Source: Streptomyces sp. RPA4-2 (GTDB taxonomy: Bacteria; Actinomycetota; Actinomycetes; Streptomycetales; Streptomycetaceae). From it: 64,000 nucleotides of DNA. The stretch's first letter is position 1. Each line of letters begins with the position of its first letter. The stretch covers positions 4,588,001 to 4,652,000 of the forward strand of contig NZ_CP050975.2 in the NCBI RefSeq assembly GCF_012273515.2, written 5' to 3'. Made by a program: the position numbers and the translations under genes. Shown piece by piece: positions 17,058 to 25,635 of the stretch. Below the pieces are notes generated by a model that saw nothing but the letters and a program-made list of their open reading frames with translations, had not been told where the DNA came from and did not search any database.

Positions 17058-17077
17058 GGCCGCTCGGGCAACCCGCC
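17058..17077. repeat. direct-repeat copy of the 5' end of tRNA-Ser(UGA), possible attachment-site remnant
   Basis: GGCCGCTCGGGCAACCCGCC matches the plus-strand bases 15380-15399, which encode the first 20 nt of the tRNA, with one difference (G for A). Both copies have the same orientation and bracket the lysR/VOC pair (about 1.68 kb). No integrase or transposase is present. Coincidental D-arm similarity or a decayed second tRNA are alternatives. Confidence 0.5.
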
Positions 17078-17123
17078 CCGCGTCACCCACGATCGTCGGT
17101 GGCGCGGGGACAGGACCGATCGG

Positions 17124-18635
17124 TCAGCTGTCGCCGTCGCGCTGGCCCAGGGTGACGTCGGTGGTGCGGACCTTGCCGTCACGCGTGTACGTGAGCTTGA
17201 CGGTGTCGCCGGGCTGGTGGGTCCAGATCTCGCCGATGAGGGTCGGACCGCTGTCGATCACCTGGTCGTCGAGCTTGGTGATGACGTCGCCGGGCTTGAG
17301 GCCGGCCTTGGCGGCGGGGCCGCCGGAGGTCACCGCCGCGGAGCCGCTCGCGCCCTGCTCGGTGATCTTCGCGCCGCTGGTGCCCTCTTCGAGGGAGACG
17401 GACGCGCCGATCACCGGGTAGACCGGCTTGCCGGTCTTGATGAGCTGCTGGGCGACGTGCTTCGCCTGGTTGATCGGGATCGCGAAGCCGAGACCGATGG
17501 AACCGGACTGGCTGGTGCCGCCCAGGCCGCCGCCGCTCGTCGACTGGATCGCGGAGTTGATGCCGATGACGGAACCCTGGGCGTCCAGGAGCGGGCCACC
17601 GGAGTTGCCCGGGTTGATCGAGGCGTCCGTCTGCAGGGCGCTCATGTAGGAGGCCTTGCTGCTGGAGCTGCCGTCGCTGGAGGCCACCGGGCGGTTCTTG
17701 GCGCTGATGATGCCCGTGGTCACCGTGTTGGACAGGCCGAAGGGGGCGCCGATCGCGATCGTCGAGTCACCGACGGCCACCTTGTCGGAGTTGCCGAGGG
17801 CGAGCGGCTGTAGGTCGGACGGCGCGTTCTTGAGCTTGATGACCGCGACGTCGTAACCCTGGGCGTGGCCGACCACCTCGGCGTTGTACTTCTTGCCGTC
17901 GGGGAAGGTCGCGGTGAGCTTGCCGCCGTCGACCGCATCCGCCACGACGTGGTTGTTGGTGAGGATGTGGCCCTGCTTGTCGAAGACGAAGCCCGTGCCG
18001 GTGCCGCCCTCGCCGTTGGTGCTCTCGGCCTCGATGGTGACGGTGCTCGGCAGCGCCTTGGCCGCCACGCCCGCGACCGTGCCCGAGGCGCGCTTGACGT
18101 CGCCGCTGTTGCTCGGGGCGGAGACCGTCGTCGAGCCGGTGGAGCTGTCGTTGCCCCTGGCCAGCGAGTAGCCGATGCCGCCGCCGACCCCGCCCGCGAC
18201 GAGCGCGGCCACCAGGATGGCGGCGACCAGGCCGCCACGTCCGTTCTTCGGCTTCGGCGCGGGCTGCCCGTAGGTGGAACCCCACCCGCCGGCGCCGGAG
18301 CCGCCACCGTCCGCGTACGCGGGGGTGGCGGGCGGCGGGGGCGGCCAGCCCGCCTCGGCCGCGGGGACGGCCCCGGGGGTCCCGGGACCGTAGCCCGGCG
18401 CACCGGGAGTCCCCGCGCCGTGCCCGTACGGGTCAGGCGTCCCGGCACCCATCGACGCGTACGCCGGTGACTGCTCCGGTGCGCCGGGGGCGCCCGGAGG
18501 CACCGACGGGATCTGAGCGGTCGGCGCGCCCCCTTCGGGCGCAGCGTTCTGCGCGGAAGCAGCGGGAGTTTCCACCGGCACGGGAGGTGCGGACGGGGCC
18601 GGGGGTACTGCGGTGCCCTCGTTCTCGGTGCTCAC
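17124..18635 (-). CDS. HtrA/DegP-like membrane-anchored serine protease with PDZ domain
   Basis: The protein has 503 residues. Residues 1-130 are a Pro/Gly/Ala-rich cytoplasmic tail. One transmembrane helix follows (GGLVAAILVAALVAGGVGGG, about 134-153). Next comes a trypsin-like S1C domain with catalytic His229 (LTNNHVV), Asp262 (YDVAVIKL) and Ser345 (NPGNSGGPL). A C-terminal PDZ domain (about 405-495, AAKAGLKPGDVITKLDDQ) completes it. The protease domain is extracytoplasmic and should degrade or process damaged or exported proteins. It is monocistronic and divergent from the GDPD gene. The catalytic triad is complete. Confidence 0.95.
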   Translation of the reverse strand: MSTENEGTAVPPAPSAPPVPVETPAASAQNAAPEGGAPTAQIPSVPPGAPGAPEQSPAYASMGAGTPDPYGHGAGTPGAPGYGPGTPGAVPAAEAGWPPPPPATPAYADGGGSGAGGWGSTYGQPAPKPKNGRGGLVAAILVAALVAGGVGGGIGYSLARGNDSSTGSTTVSAPSNSGDVKRASGTVAGVAAKALPSTVTIEAESTNGEGGTGTGFVFDKQGHILTNNHVVADAVDGGKLTATFPDGKKYNAEVVGHAQGYDVAVIKLKNAPSDLQPLALGNSDKVAVGDSTIAIGAPFGLSNTVTTGIISAKNRPVASSDGSSSSKASYMSALQTDASINPGNSGGPLLDAQGSVIGINSAIQSTSGGGLGGTSQSGSIGLGFAIPINQAKHVAQQLIKTGKPVYPVIGASVSLEEGTSGAKITEQGASGSAAVTSGGPAAKAGLKPGDVITKLDDQVIDSGPTLIGEIWTHQPGDTVKLTYTRDGKVRTTDVTLGQRDGDS

Positions 18636-18903
18636 AGCTCTTCTCCTCGATCCACGGCTGTTGTTCTCGGTCGCACTCGGTCACGCTCGCTCATGCTTGT
18701 CGACGCGTCCGGCGCGATTCAGCTGTGCTGGTGTGCATGTGCTTTTTTGTACGCCGTCAGCTTTTCCCACAGGACGTCAGAGCACCATAAGCGGTGGCTG
18801 TGGGTCCAGGTCCATTCTTTACATAGGTCTTTTCTGGCGCAATGGTTTCATTTGTGGCGTATCCGACCCGGCGGCCACCCCGCAGCGATGGCACCATGAC
18901 GCG

Positions 18904-19713
18904 GTGACCCACGCACGACAGCACCCGATCCAGGTCGTCGCCCATCGCGGGGCTTCCGAAGAAGCCCCCGAGCACACCCTGGCCGCTTACAAGAAGGCGA
19001 TCGAGGACGGTGCCGACGCCCTCGAGTGCGATGTACGGCTGACCGCGGACGGACACCTCGTCTGCGTCCACGACCGTCGCGTCAACCGTACGTCCAACGG
19101 CCGCGGGGCGGTCTCCGCCCTGGAGCTCGCCGAACTGGCCGCGCTGGACTTCGGCGCCTGGAGGAACCGCGACGAGTCCCCCGACTGGGAGTACGGCCCC
19201 GGGGACCCGGAGGACACGTCCGTCCTCACCCTGGAGCGACTGCTCGAACTCGTCGCGGACGCGGGCCGCCGCGTGGAGCTGGCCATCGAGACCAAGCACC
19301 CCACACGCTGGGCCGGACAGGTCGAGGACCGGCTGCTGCTGCTCCTGAAGCGTTTCGGGCTGGACTCCCCGGCGAGCGCCACGACCTCACCCGTCCGCGT
19401 CATGAGCTTCTCGGCCCGCTCCCTGCACCGCGTCCGGACCGCGTCCCCGACCATGCCGACGGTCTATCTGCTGCAGTTCGTCTCGCCCCGGCTGCGGGAC
19501 GGACGGCTGCCCGCGGGTGTCCGGATCGCAGGCCCTTCGATGCGGATCGTACGCAGCCACCCCGGCTACATCGAACGGCTGAAACGAGCCGGGCACCAGG
19601 TGCACGTCTGGACGGTGAACGAGCCCGAGGACGTCGACCTCTGCGTTGAGCTGGGCATTGACGCCATCATCACCAACCGACCGCGCGCGGTCCTGCGCCA
19701 GCTCGGCCGCTGA
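18904..19713 (+). CDS. glycerophosphodiester phosphodiesterase
   Basis: This 270-residue GDPD-family TIM barrel hydrolyses glycerophosphodiesters to glycerol-3-phosphate and an alcohol. Catalytic and metal residues are visible: His14-Arg15 (VVAHRGASEEAPEHT), Glu41 and Asp43 (LECDVRLTADG) and His56 (CVHDRR). The end has HVWTVNEPEDV and DAIITNRP, as in UgpQ-type enzymes. There is no signal peptide from the GTG at 18904, so it is cytoplasmic. The longer frame from 18613 adds a Cys-rich AT-rich leader unlike the rest and is rejected. The start has no strong ribosome site. Confidence 0.92.
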   Translation: MTHARQHPIQVVAHRGASEEAPEHTLAAYKKAIEDGADALECDVRLTADGHLVCVHDRRVNRTSNGRGAVSALELAELAALDFGAWRNRDESPDWEYGPGDPEDTSVLTLERLLELVADAGRRVELAIETKHPTRWAGQVEDRLLLLLKRFGLDSPASATTSPVRVMSFSARSLHRVRTASPTMPTVYLLQFVSPRLRDGRLPAGVRIAGPSMRIVRSHPGYIERLKRAGHQVHVWTVNEPEDVDLCVELGIDAIITNRPRAVLRQLGR

Positions 19714-19916
19714 CCTCGCGCGCACCACTCCGGAAGGCACTGATCGAACCCCCGGAACGGCCATCGAGATCCAGCCACACAGTGACAGGGAGTGCACCGG
19801 CGCGTTCGTTCCGTATTCGATCGTTACGAGTGCGTCAGCAGACGTGGATTGGCCGGTTTCCGGTTCAGTCCAGTGGGGCATCCACACCGTGGCGTGGGGC
19901 AAAGGAGGTCTCGGGG

Positions 19917-20468
19917 GTGGCGTTGGTGGTGGCACGGGAAGTGCCCACGTCGTCGAGCATGGCCGTTCCGCATGGCCCTGCGGGCGTCGGGAAGGCAAGA
20001 CGTCGGATGCGGGATCAGCTGCGCACGGGCGGAATGGCGGAATCGATCGTCGACGACGCCGTACTGATCCTTTCGGAACTGCTGAGCAACGCGTGCCGGC
20101 ACGGCAGGCCGCTCGGCGAGGCCCTGTCGGGTGACGGCGACGTGCGGGCCGCGTGGCGCGTCGACGCGTCCGGAAGGCTCACCGTCGAGGTGACGGACGG
20201 CGGCGGTCCCACCCGCCCGGTACCGGCCACCCCCTCGGTCACGGCACACGGCGGCCGCGGGCTGAACATCATCACGGCGCTGGCGAAGGACTGGGGCGTC
20301 CGCGACGACGCCCGCGGGGAGGTCACGGTGTGGGTCGTCGTCCAGGAGGACGTCGCCGACGCGACCACCGGGCACCGGCGCGACGATTTCGCTACGCGCG
20401 TCGCGTCACCGGCTGTGTCCGCGATACCCGAGCTGGACTTCGCGGACGCCTTCGACGACCTGGACTGA
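19917..20468 (+). CDS. RsbW-like ATP-binding regulatory protein (HATPase_c)
   Basis: This 183-residue protein has a GHKL ATPase domain: N-box ILSELLSNACRHG, G1-like VTDGGGPTRPVP and G2 GGRGLNIITAL. Such stand-alone ATPases in Streptomyces are mostly anti-sigma-factor kinases or partners in PP2C-type switch modules. The GTG start at 19917 is set by a near-perfect ribosome site, AAAGGAGG, 8 nt upstream. The C-terminal 40 residues are acidic (FADAFDDLD). No sigma or STAS gene is adjacent. A PP2C gene lies 3 kb away. Confidence 0.85.
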   Translation: MALVVAREVPTSSSMAVPHGPAGVGKARRRMRDQLRTGGMAESIVDDAVLILSELLSNACRHGRPLGEALSGDGDVRAAWRVDASGRLTVEVTDGGGPTRPVPATPSVTAHGGRGLNIITALAKDWGVRDDARGEVTVWVVVQEDVADATTGHRRDDFATRVASPAVSAIPELDFADAFDDLD

Positions 20469-20509
20469 GACCCCCCGTTCCTCCGGAAGGACCCGGTGCG
20501 TGGTCGACG

Positions 20510-20518
20510 TTGTCCACA
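20510..20518 (+). promoter_or_regulatory. single consensus DnaA box
   Basis: TTGTCCACA, the preferred Streptomyces DnaA box, lies in the gap between the ATPase gene and the DUF5926 gene. It is isolated here but is one of several perfect boxes in intergenic regions of this window. Confidence 0.5.
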
Positions 20519-20593
20519 GGGTCCCTTCGGCCGTCGCACGAACGGCTAGGCTCGCGCCCGTACGAGTCGAGCCGTGATCGGGAGACACCCACG

Positions 20594-21559
20594 ATGGCCA
20601 AGAAGCGACCCCAGACGAAGGCCCAGCGGCCTCAGCTGCAAGACGGGGAAATCCCGGTTGTCGGCGCTCGCGAACCCTGCCCCTGCGGCAGCGGCCGCCG
20701 CTACAAGGCCTGCCATGGCCGGGCGGCCGCGCACGCGGTGACCGAACTGGTGCAGCGCCCCTTCGAGGGCCTGCCGAACGAGGGCGACTGGGTCGCGCTG
20801 CGCGAGCTGGTGCCCGCCGCGACCGCCGAACTGAAGCTCAAGGAGAGCCTCCCCGAGGACGTCCCCTCGGTGACGCTCGCCACCGTCCTGCCGATGGCCT
20901 GGCCCGCGCTGCGCCGCGACGACGGCTCGGTCCTGCTCGGCCTGCAGAACGACACGGCGTCCGGCGACATCAGCCGCGACCTCGCCGACACCCTGCGGCG
21001 CGCCCTCACGGCGGAGCCCGGCACACCGGTCCCGGGCCGCCGCGCCCCGGCCGACGGCCCGCGGCTGCAGGAACTGCTCGACCCCGAAGGCGCCTTCGAG
21101 CCAGTTGTGCACACGGGCTTCGAGTTCTGGGTCCCTGACGCGGAGAACTCGACGCCGGACGTGGCCGCCTCCCTGGAGCGGGCCAACGCCGCCGCCGTCC
21201 CCACCGTGAAGCTCTCCGGCGTCGACGCCGCGTACTGGTGCGAGACCCCCGACAAGAACCACCTGCGCTGGGTCATGCCGCACCCCGAGGAACAGCTTCT
21301 GGACGCGCTCGCGCGGCTGCACGCGGCCGGCCGGTCGAGTCTCGGCGAGGGCACCCGGCTGGTCGGCTCCTTCCGCGCGCACGGGCTCACGGTGCCGGTC
21401 TGGGACCTGCCGAGCGCTGTCACGGCCGACGACATCGAGAAGCCGGCGGCCGAATTCGCCGAACGCCTGGCGACCGCCCTGGCCTCGGACGCGCCGCTCA
21501 CCGCGGACGAACGCCGGGCGCGCGGCGGACTCACCAACCGACAGGTCACGCTGAGCTGA
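20594..21559 (+). CDS. DUF5926-family protein with N-terminal SEC-C zinc motif
   Basis: This 321-residue protein has a basic N-terminus (MAKKRPQTKAQRPQ), then a SEC-C-type zinc knuckle CPCGSGRRYKACHG (residues about 35-48), then an actinobacteria-specific domain with no known catalytic motif. SEC-C knuckles occur in SecA and in proteins that bind nucleic acid or ribosomes. The cellular role is unknown. ATG at 20594 follows GGGAGACACC. It stands alone between a DnaA box and a candidate small RNA with a strong terminator. Confidence 0.85.
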   Translation: MAKKRPQTKAQRPQLQDGEIPVVGAREPCPCGSGRRYKACHGRAAAHAVTELVQRPFEGLPNEGDWVALRELVPAATAELKLKESLPEDVPSVTLATVLPMAWPALRRDDGSVLLGLQNDTASGDISRDLADTLRRALTAEPGTPVPGRRAPADGPRLQELLDPEGAFEPVVHTGFEFWVPDAENSTPDVAASLERANAAAVPTVKLSGVDAAYWCETPDKNHLRWVMPHPEEQLLDALARLHAAGRSSLGEGTRLVGSFRAHGLTVPVWDLPSAVTADDIEKPAAEFAERLATALASDAPLTADERRARGGLTNRQVTLS

Positions 21560-21620
21560 TCCCCGGTCGCGGCACTGACCGACCGGTCAGCTGGTCCAGG
21601 CCCTTGAGGACAGGTGACTC

Positions 21621-21758
21621 CTGTCACAACTCCCGGTTGTGACAGCGGAATCCGTGTCCGAATAGCCGAGATCGAATTTGCGAACCGCCGATCTCTTGTT
21701 ACCGTTCGAGTAGCCCGGTTGCTGGTGCATCCCCCGTCGCCAGCAACCGGGTCTTTTT
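21621..21758 (+). ncRNA. candidate structured small RNA (three stem-loops and T-tract)
   Basis: Three inverted repeats follow one another in a noncoding gap: CTGTCACAAC/GTTGTGACAG with a 5-nt loop (21621-21645), GAGATCG/CGATCTC (21668-21695), and a terminator CCCGGTTGCTGG/CCAGCAACCGGG followed by TCTTTTT (21714-21758). The sequence between is less GC-rich than the surroundings. The last hairpin may simply be the terminator of the DUF5926 gene, and the first hairpin could be a protein-binding site, so the RNA call is tentative. Confidence 0.4.
21714..21758 (+). terminator. strong Rho-independent terminator
   Basis: A perfect 12-bp stem (CCCGGTTGCTGG and CCAGCAACCGGG, loop of 14 nt) is followed by TCTTTTT. 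A U-tract this good is unusual in Streptomyces. It ends transcription from the left, from DUF5926 or the candidate RNA. Confidence 0.85.
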
Positions 21759-21809
21759 CATGTCCGGAACCTCGTACGGCGTCAACGCCCTTGCCACAGA
21801 GGCAAGTTG

Positions 21810-22403
21810 CTACGAACCCGTACTGCTGCCGGAGCGCAGCAGCAGCGGCCCGTCACCGGCGCCCTGCGCGAACTCCGCGACCGCCGTGTAGGCCCCCGCC
21901 CCGCCCGCCGTGCGCTCCCTGGGCGTCTCGCACGCTCCCGGATCGTCCTCCGCGTCCACCACGCACCTCATCTGCACGGTGTGGCCGGCGGGCCCCATGA
22001 GGCTCAGTACGGAACTCAGCTCGTCGCCGGTCGCGTTGCGGTAGTACGTGCGCGCCCAGGTGTCCGCCCCCCGGGTCAGGACACAGGTCTGCGCCTCGAT
22101 GCCGTCCGGTGAGGAGAGTTCGGGGCCGCACCGGGCGACGGTGGCCAGGCCCAGCCCCAGCAGCCGGGACGCGGACGCGGAGAGGCCCCCGGAGCCGGGC
22201 GCACGCCCCTTCTCGTCGACGCGCCCGGAGGTACGGACGACCGCGGGACCCTCGTCCCCGACGGGCCCCGCGGACGCCACGGTCAGCGGCAGAGCGACGA
22301 TGAACGCCACGGCGGCGGTCAACGCCCCCAGACGAACGCTTCGGGGGCCCGGCCCGCCGCGCAGCGGCAAGGAGTCTCTGTGTCGGCCAAGATGACGCTG
22401 CAT
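21810..22403 (-). CDS. exported protein of unknown function
   Basis: This 197-residue protein has a signal peptide or N-terminal anchor (GALTAAVAFIVALPLTVASA, about residues 24-43) and an extracytoplasmic domain with four cysteines (ARCGPEL, AQTCVLTRG, MRCVVDAE, GACETPR) that may form two disulfides. I recognise no family. Streptomyces genomes carry similar small exported proteins next to the Prim-Pol-like gene upstream. ATG at 22403 is used. It has no obvious ribosome site, so the start is uncertain. The gene follows the Prim-Pol-like gene by 56 bp on the same strand and may be cotranscribed. Confidence 0.7.
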   Translation of the reverse strand: MQRHLGRHRDSLPLRGGPGPRSVRLGALTAAVAFIVALPLTVASAGPVGDEGPAVVRTSGRVDEKGRAPGSGGLSASASRLLGLGLATVARCGPELSSPDGIEAQTCVLTRGADTWARTYYRNATGDELSSVLSLMGPAGHTVQMRCVVDAEDDPGACETPRERTAGGAGAYTAVAEFAQGAGDGPLLLRSGSSTGS

Positions 22404-22459
22404 ACCACGGAAGATAACGAGCCGGGGTGGGCGCGCGGCTCGCCGCGCGCCGGAGCGCC

Positions 22460-23125
22460 CTACAACTCGGGCGCGCTCACACCCGTACGAGTGAGCGCCT
22501 CCACCACGGCGTCCACCACGGCCTCCACCCCGGGCACCCAGGGCGCGGCCGAACCGGGCAGCGGGGCCCGCTCCCAGCGGATCCGTCCCTGGCCGGTCTC
22601 GGACGGGGGCAGCGCGATGTAACCGCCCTCGCCGTGGAAGCGCAGGGAACCCGGTACGAAGTCCTTGGCGTAGAGCAGCTCGCCGAGTTGCTCCATGGAG
22701 TACGGCGCGACGAGGATCGCCCACCGTGTGGGGGCCGCGACGACCGGGCCGAGGCGCATGCCCTTGCGGTCGAGCGCGTCGAGCGCGCGGGCCGCCGCGG
22801 GGGCGGGCAGGCTCACCGCGCAGGGCGCCCTGCCTCCGGTGGCCAGCACGATGGGTGCCGACGGCCGGTTGGTCCACCACCAGCGCACCATGCGCTGGTC
22901 GGCGGTGGCCGCGAGGAGGCCGGGGTCGAAGGGGTGGGCGCCGGGCACCGTGCACTCCGGGTCCGGGCAGCCGCAGCGGGCACGCCCCTGCGGATCCGGT
23001 GCCACACCCGGGAGTACGGGCCAGCGCCAATCGGCCGCGAAGGTCAGGGCCGCGCTGAGCATCTCAGGGCTCCCGTTGTTCCGCCTGGACAGGAGCCTGC
23101 GTCGCCTTCCGAGGATCTCGCGCAT
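22460..23125 (-). CDS. Prim-Pol-like protein, catalytic aspartates apparently lost
   Basis: This 221-residue protein has the N-terminal layout of bifunctional DNA primase/polymerase domains: a helical start (LSAALTFAADWRWPVLPG), the Cys/His segment RCGCPDPECTVPGAHP, and ATADQRMVRWWWTNRPSAPIVLATGG. Where active members have the DxD dyad, this protein reads CAVSLPAPAA, and the later GG.HLW motif is also absent (TRWAILVAPYSMEQL). It is therefore probably a non-catalytic relative, perhaps a nucleotide or DNA binding factor. GGAAAGGAACG lies upstream of the ATG. Compare the intact copy at 11571-12458. Confidence 0.78.
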   Translation of the reverse strand: MREILGRRRRLLSRRNNGSPEMLSAALTFAADWRWPVLPGVAPDPQGRARCGCPDPECTVPGAHPFDPGLLAATADQRMVRWWWTNRPSAPIVLATGGRAPCAVSLPAPAAARALDALDRKGMRLGPVVAAPTRWAILVAPYSMEQLGELLYAKDFVPGSLRFHGEGGYIALPPSETGQGRIRWERAPLPGSAAPWVPGVEAVVDAVVEALTRTGVSAPEL

Positions 23126-23607
23126 GAGCGCTCGTTCCTTTCCGTTGCACGCCTGGCAACACCGTGGATCACATCACGTCATGTGTCGATCACTTCACTG
23201 TGCGTACCTGCTGGCGCATCACACCCCCGCGCACGGCAGGGGGAACCCATCTGGGCCGAGCATTGGCTGCGTCCGCGTCCATACTGCGTCTGTCTGAAGC
23301 ACGGGCATGGCGTGGGGTGGCGGCGCCTGGCGTTTTGCTGTCCCGCGTATTGCTTGCCGCCTCCGCCACGGGAGGATGGGGCACGGTCATCGGTAGTTAA
23401 GACGCCCGGGTCCGATTCCAGGTTCCGGGCGGTTCCCAACCGCCCCTGGCCTTCACCGAGTACGTACCCACCACGACCGCTGTGACGCTCCGTCGAACGA
23501 GGCCAGTCGACCTCAATAACGTGTTACCCGAGTCAGTTTTAAGCCAACTTTGCTTTCCCGCAAGGGTTACCGAGGGTCTCGTGGACACCAGGAATCCCGG
23601 CAGGACA
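23126..23607. other. divergent intergenic region with a small hairpin
   Basis: These 482 bp lie between the Prim-Pol-like gene and the PP2C gene. A perfect 8-bp inverted repeat with a 3-nt loop (GGGCGGTT/AACCGCCC) occurs at 23427-23445. A relatively AT-rich patch at 23510-23570 is a likely promoter area for the phosphatase. No other gene is supported. Confidence 0.5.
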
Positions 23608-25179
23608 ATGCTGGACATCCCCTCACGAGTGCGTGTACATGTGGAGACACTGCCAGCGGCGCAGAACGACATGGGGGTTTGCGATGCTATTGAGCAATAC
23701 GCACAGGTCGGAAAGCCGGACGCCATGAACGCCCCTCACCTTCCGAAAGTGGCCGGAATCGATTCAACGGTTCCCGCACCCGCACACACTGTCGCGCCTA
23801 CATCCTCCGCCCCGGGCGCCGCTTCGGCCACTCCGGCCGCTCCGGCCACCGGCCCCGGACTCGTCCTCCAGGACCGGCTCGCCGGCTGGGTCTCCGATCT
23901 CACGACGCTCCACGAACTCACCGAACGCCTGGCGCGCACCGCGGCGCTGAGCGAGGCACTGCAGGAACTCCTGCGCGCCGGAGCCTTCCTCGTGGGCGCG
24001 CGGCGCGGTCTCGTCGTCCTGGAGCCGGGCGACGGACTCGGCCCGGACACCACCGTCGGCCTGGGTCTGGGGCGCGCCGATCTCGGCCACATCGAGACCG
24101 TTCCGCGCAGCTCCATGTCGTACGGACGGATCCTGGACGGCCTGCCCGGCGGCGACGCCGAGATCGCGCAGCCCGATCTGCTCTCCGAGGACGGCCTCGA
24201 CCCCCGCCACCGCGAGGTGGCCGCCCGGCTCGGCTACGCCGCGAGCTACACGCTGCCGCTGTCCACCAGGGCGACGGGCCGGCTGGGCGCCGCCGTATGG
24301 CTCTACGACGAACCCGCCGAACCGGTGGAGCGCCAGCGCCACCTCGTCGGCCTCTACGCCCGGTACGCGAGCGAGCACCTGGCACGGCTGGTGGAACTGG
24401 AGCGCACACGCGCGTGCGTGGCGACCGTCTCCGAGGAGCTGCTTCCCCCACGGCTTCCCCGGGTCCCCGGTATCCAGCTGGCCGCCCGTCATCGCACGGG
24501 TCCGCGCGGTGGCGGCGACTGGTACGACGCGCTGCCCCTGCCCGACGCCGCGCTCGGCCTCTCCGTCGGATCCGTCACGGGGTCCGGACCCAGCGCGATC
24601 GCCGCGATGGGCCGGCTGCGGGCGTCCCTGCGGGCGTACGCCGTGATGGAGGGCGAGGACCCGGTCGCCGTCCTGTCCGACCTCGAACTGCTGCTGCGGC
24701 TGACCGAGCCCGCCCGCTCGGCGACCGCCCTCTTCGCCTATTGCGAGCCCGCGCTGCGCAGGATCACCCTCGCCGGAGCCGGTCACAGCCCGCCGCTGCT
24801 CATCGGCGCACGGCGCACGGAGTTCGTGGAGACCTCGCTGTCCGCGCCGCTGGGGATGCTCGCCTGCTGGGAGGCGCCGAGTGTCGAGCTGACCGCCGAG
24901 GCCGGTGAGACCGTGCTGCTCTACACCGACGGCCTGCTGCACCGCACCGGCGACCCCATGGACCGTGCCTTCGCCCGGCTGCACGCGGCGGCGGCGAGCG
25001 TGCCGAGGTCGCTGCGCGAGGACCCCGGCGCCATCGCCGACCACGTCCTGCGGACCGTCCTCCCGGACGAGTGCGGGTCCGGGACCGCCGGGTCCGGCAT
25101 GCCTGTCGGCCCGAAGAGACCCGGGCCGGGGGGCGACAGCGACGAGGACGTGGTGCTGCTGGCGGCACGCTTCGAGTGA
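23608..25179 (+). CDS. GAF-PP2C (SpoIIE-type) protein serine/threonine phosphatase
   Basis: This protein of about 523 residues has a variable N-terminus, a GAF-like sensor domain (about 100-260, including GAFLVGARRGLVVLEPGDG), and a PP2C/SpoIIE domain (about 285-500). Metal-binding motifs are GPRGGGDWYDALPL, AGAGHSPPLL and VLLYTDGLLHR. The final DEDVVLLAARFE is the usual last strand. It should dephosphorylate a STAS or other regulator protein in the cytoplasm. The start is debatable: ATG 23608 with AGGA is used, GTG 23581 with GAGGG is a good alternative, and GTG 23482 is unlikely. RsbW-like kinases occur at 19917 and 30115. Confidence 0.88.
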   Translation: MLDIPSRVRVHVETLPAAQNDMGVCDAIEQYAQVGKPDAMNAPHLPKVAGIDSTVPAPAHTVAPTSSAPGAASATPAAPATGPGLVLQDRLAGWVSDLTTLHELTERLARTAALSEALQELLRAGAFLVGARRGLVVLEPGDGLGPDTTVGLGLGRADLGHIETVPRSSMSYGRILDGLPGGDAEIAQPDLLSEDGLDPRHREVAARLGYAASYTLPLSTRATGRLGAAVWLYDEPAEPVERQRHLVGLYARYASEHLARLVELERTRACVATVSEELLPPRLPRVPGIQLAARHRTGPRGGGDWYDALPLPDAALGLSVGSVTGSGPSAIAAMGRLRASLRAYAVMEGEDPVAVLSDLELLLRLTEPARSATALFAYCEPALRRITLAGAGHSPPLLIGARRTEFVETSLSAPLGMLACWEAPSVELTAEAGETVLLYTDGLLHRTGDPMDRAFARLHAAAASVPRSLREDPGAIADHVLRTVLPDECGSGTAGSGMPVGPKRPGPGGDSDEDVVLLAARFE

Positions 25180-25354
25180 CCGTGGCGCGGGACTGCTGGG
25201 CGGGACTACTGGGGGACTGCTGTGCGGGACTGCCGCGCGGAAACGTCACGAGCGACCACTGCGGGTGACCGCGGCGGACTCCTCACGAGGGGCACCGGGC
25301 CCCCTCGTGACGGCGACGGGCTCGGGTGTTCCCGGGGCGCGCACTCCGACTCCT

Positions 25355-25547
25355 CCGCGGTGAGCCTTCCCCGTCCGCTCCGCGGTGAGCCCTCCTCGCC
25401 GCCCCCGCTGAATCCTCCCCCGCTGCTCACGGCGAGCCCCCCCTCCGAGCACTCCCCGTGAACCGCGGCGCACGCACGGTGCGCTCCGGCGTGCGCGCGG
25501 TGCGTCGTCCCGCACGCGCGGTGAGCCCCCTCGCACACGCGGTGAGC
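25355..25547. repeat. four copies of a CGCGGTGAGC motif in a 456-bp gap
   Basis: Within 25180-25635, noncoding DNA between the phosphatase and pepP, the decamer CGCGGTGAGC appears at about 25357, 25381, 25518 and 25538, with related GGCGAGC copies between. The left end of the gap also has a GGGACTGCTG-like repeat (25190-25240). They may be slippage products or binding sites upstream of pepP. There is no supported gene. Confidence 0.4.
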
Positions 25548-25635
25548 TCTCGGCGTAAAGCCGTTCCGGCCCCGGGCCCGCTCCCGTACGACCGTACGAT
25601 GGAAGCGGTCCAGAGTCGTATCAAGGAGGCAGACC

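Noticed and set aside
21621..21758. Identification as the actinobacterial 6C RNA
   Set aside because: The loops lack the two runs of six or more cytosines. Only one loop has five.
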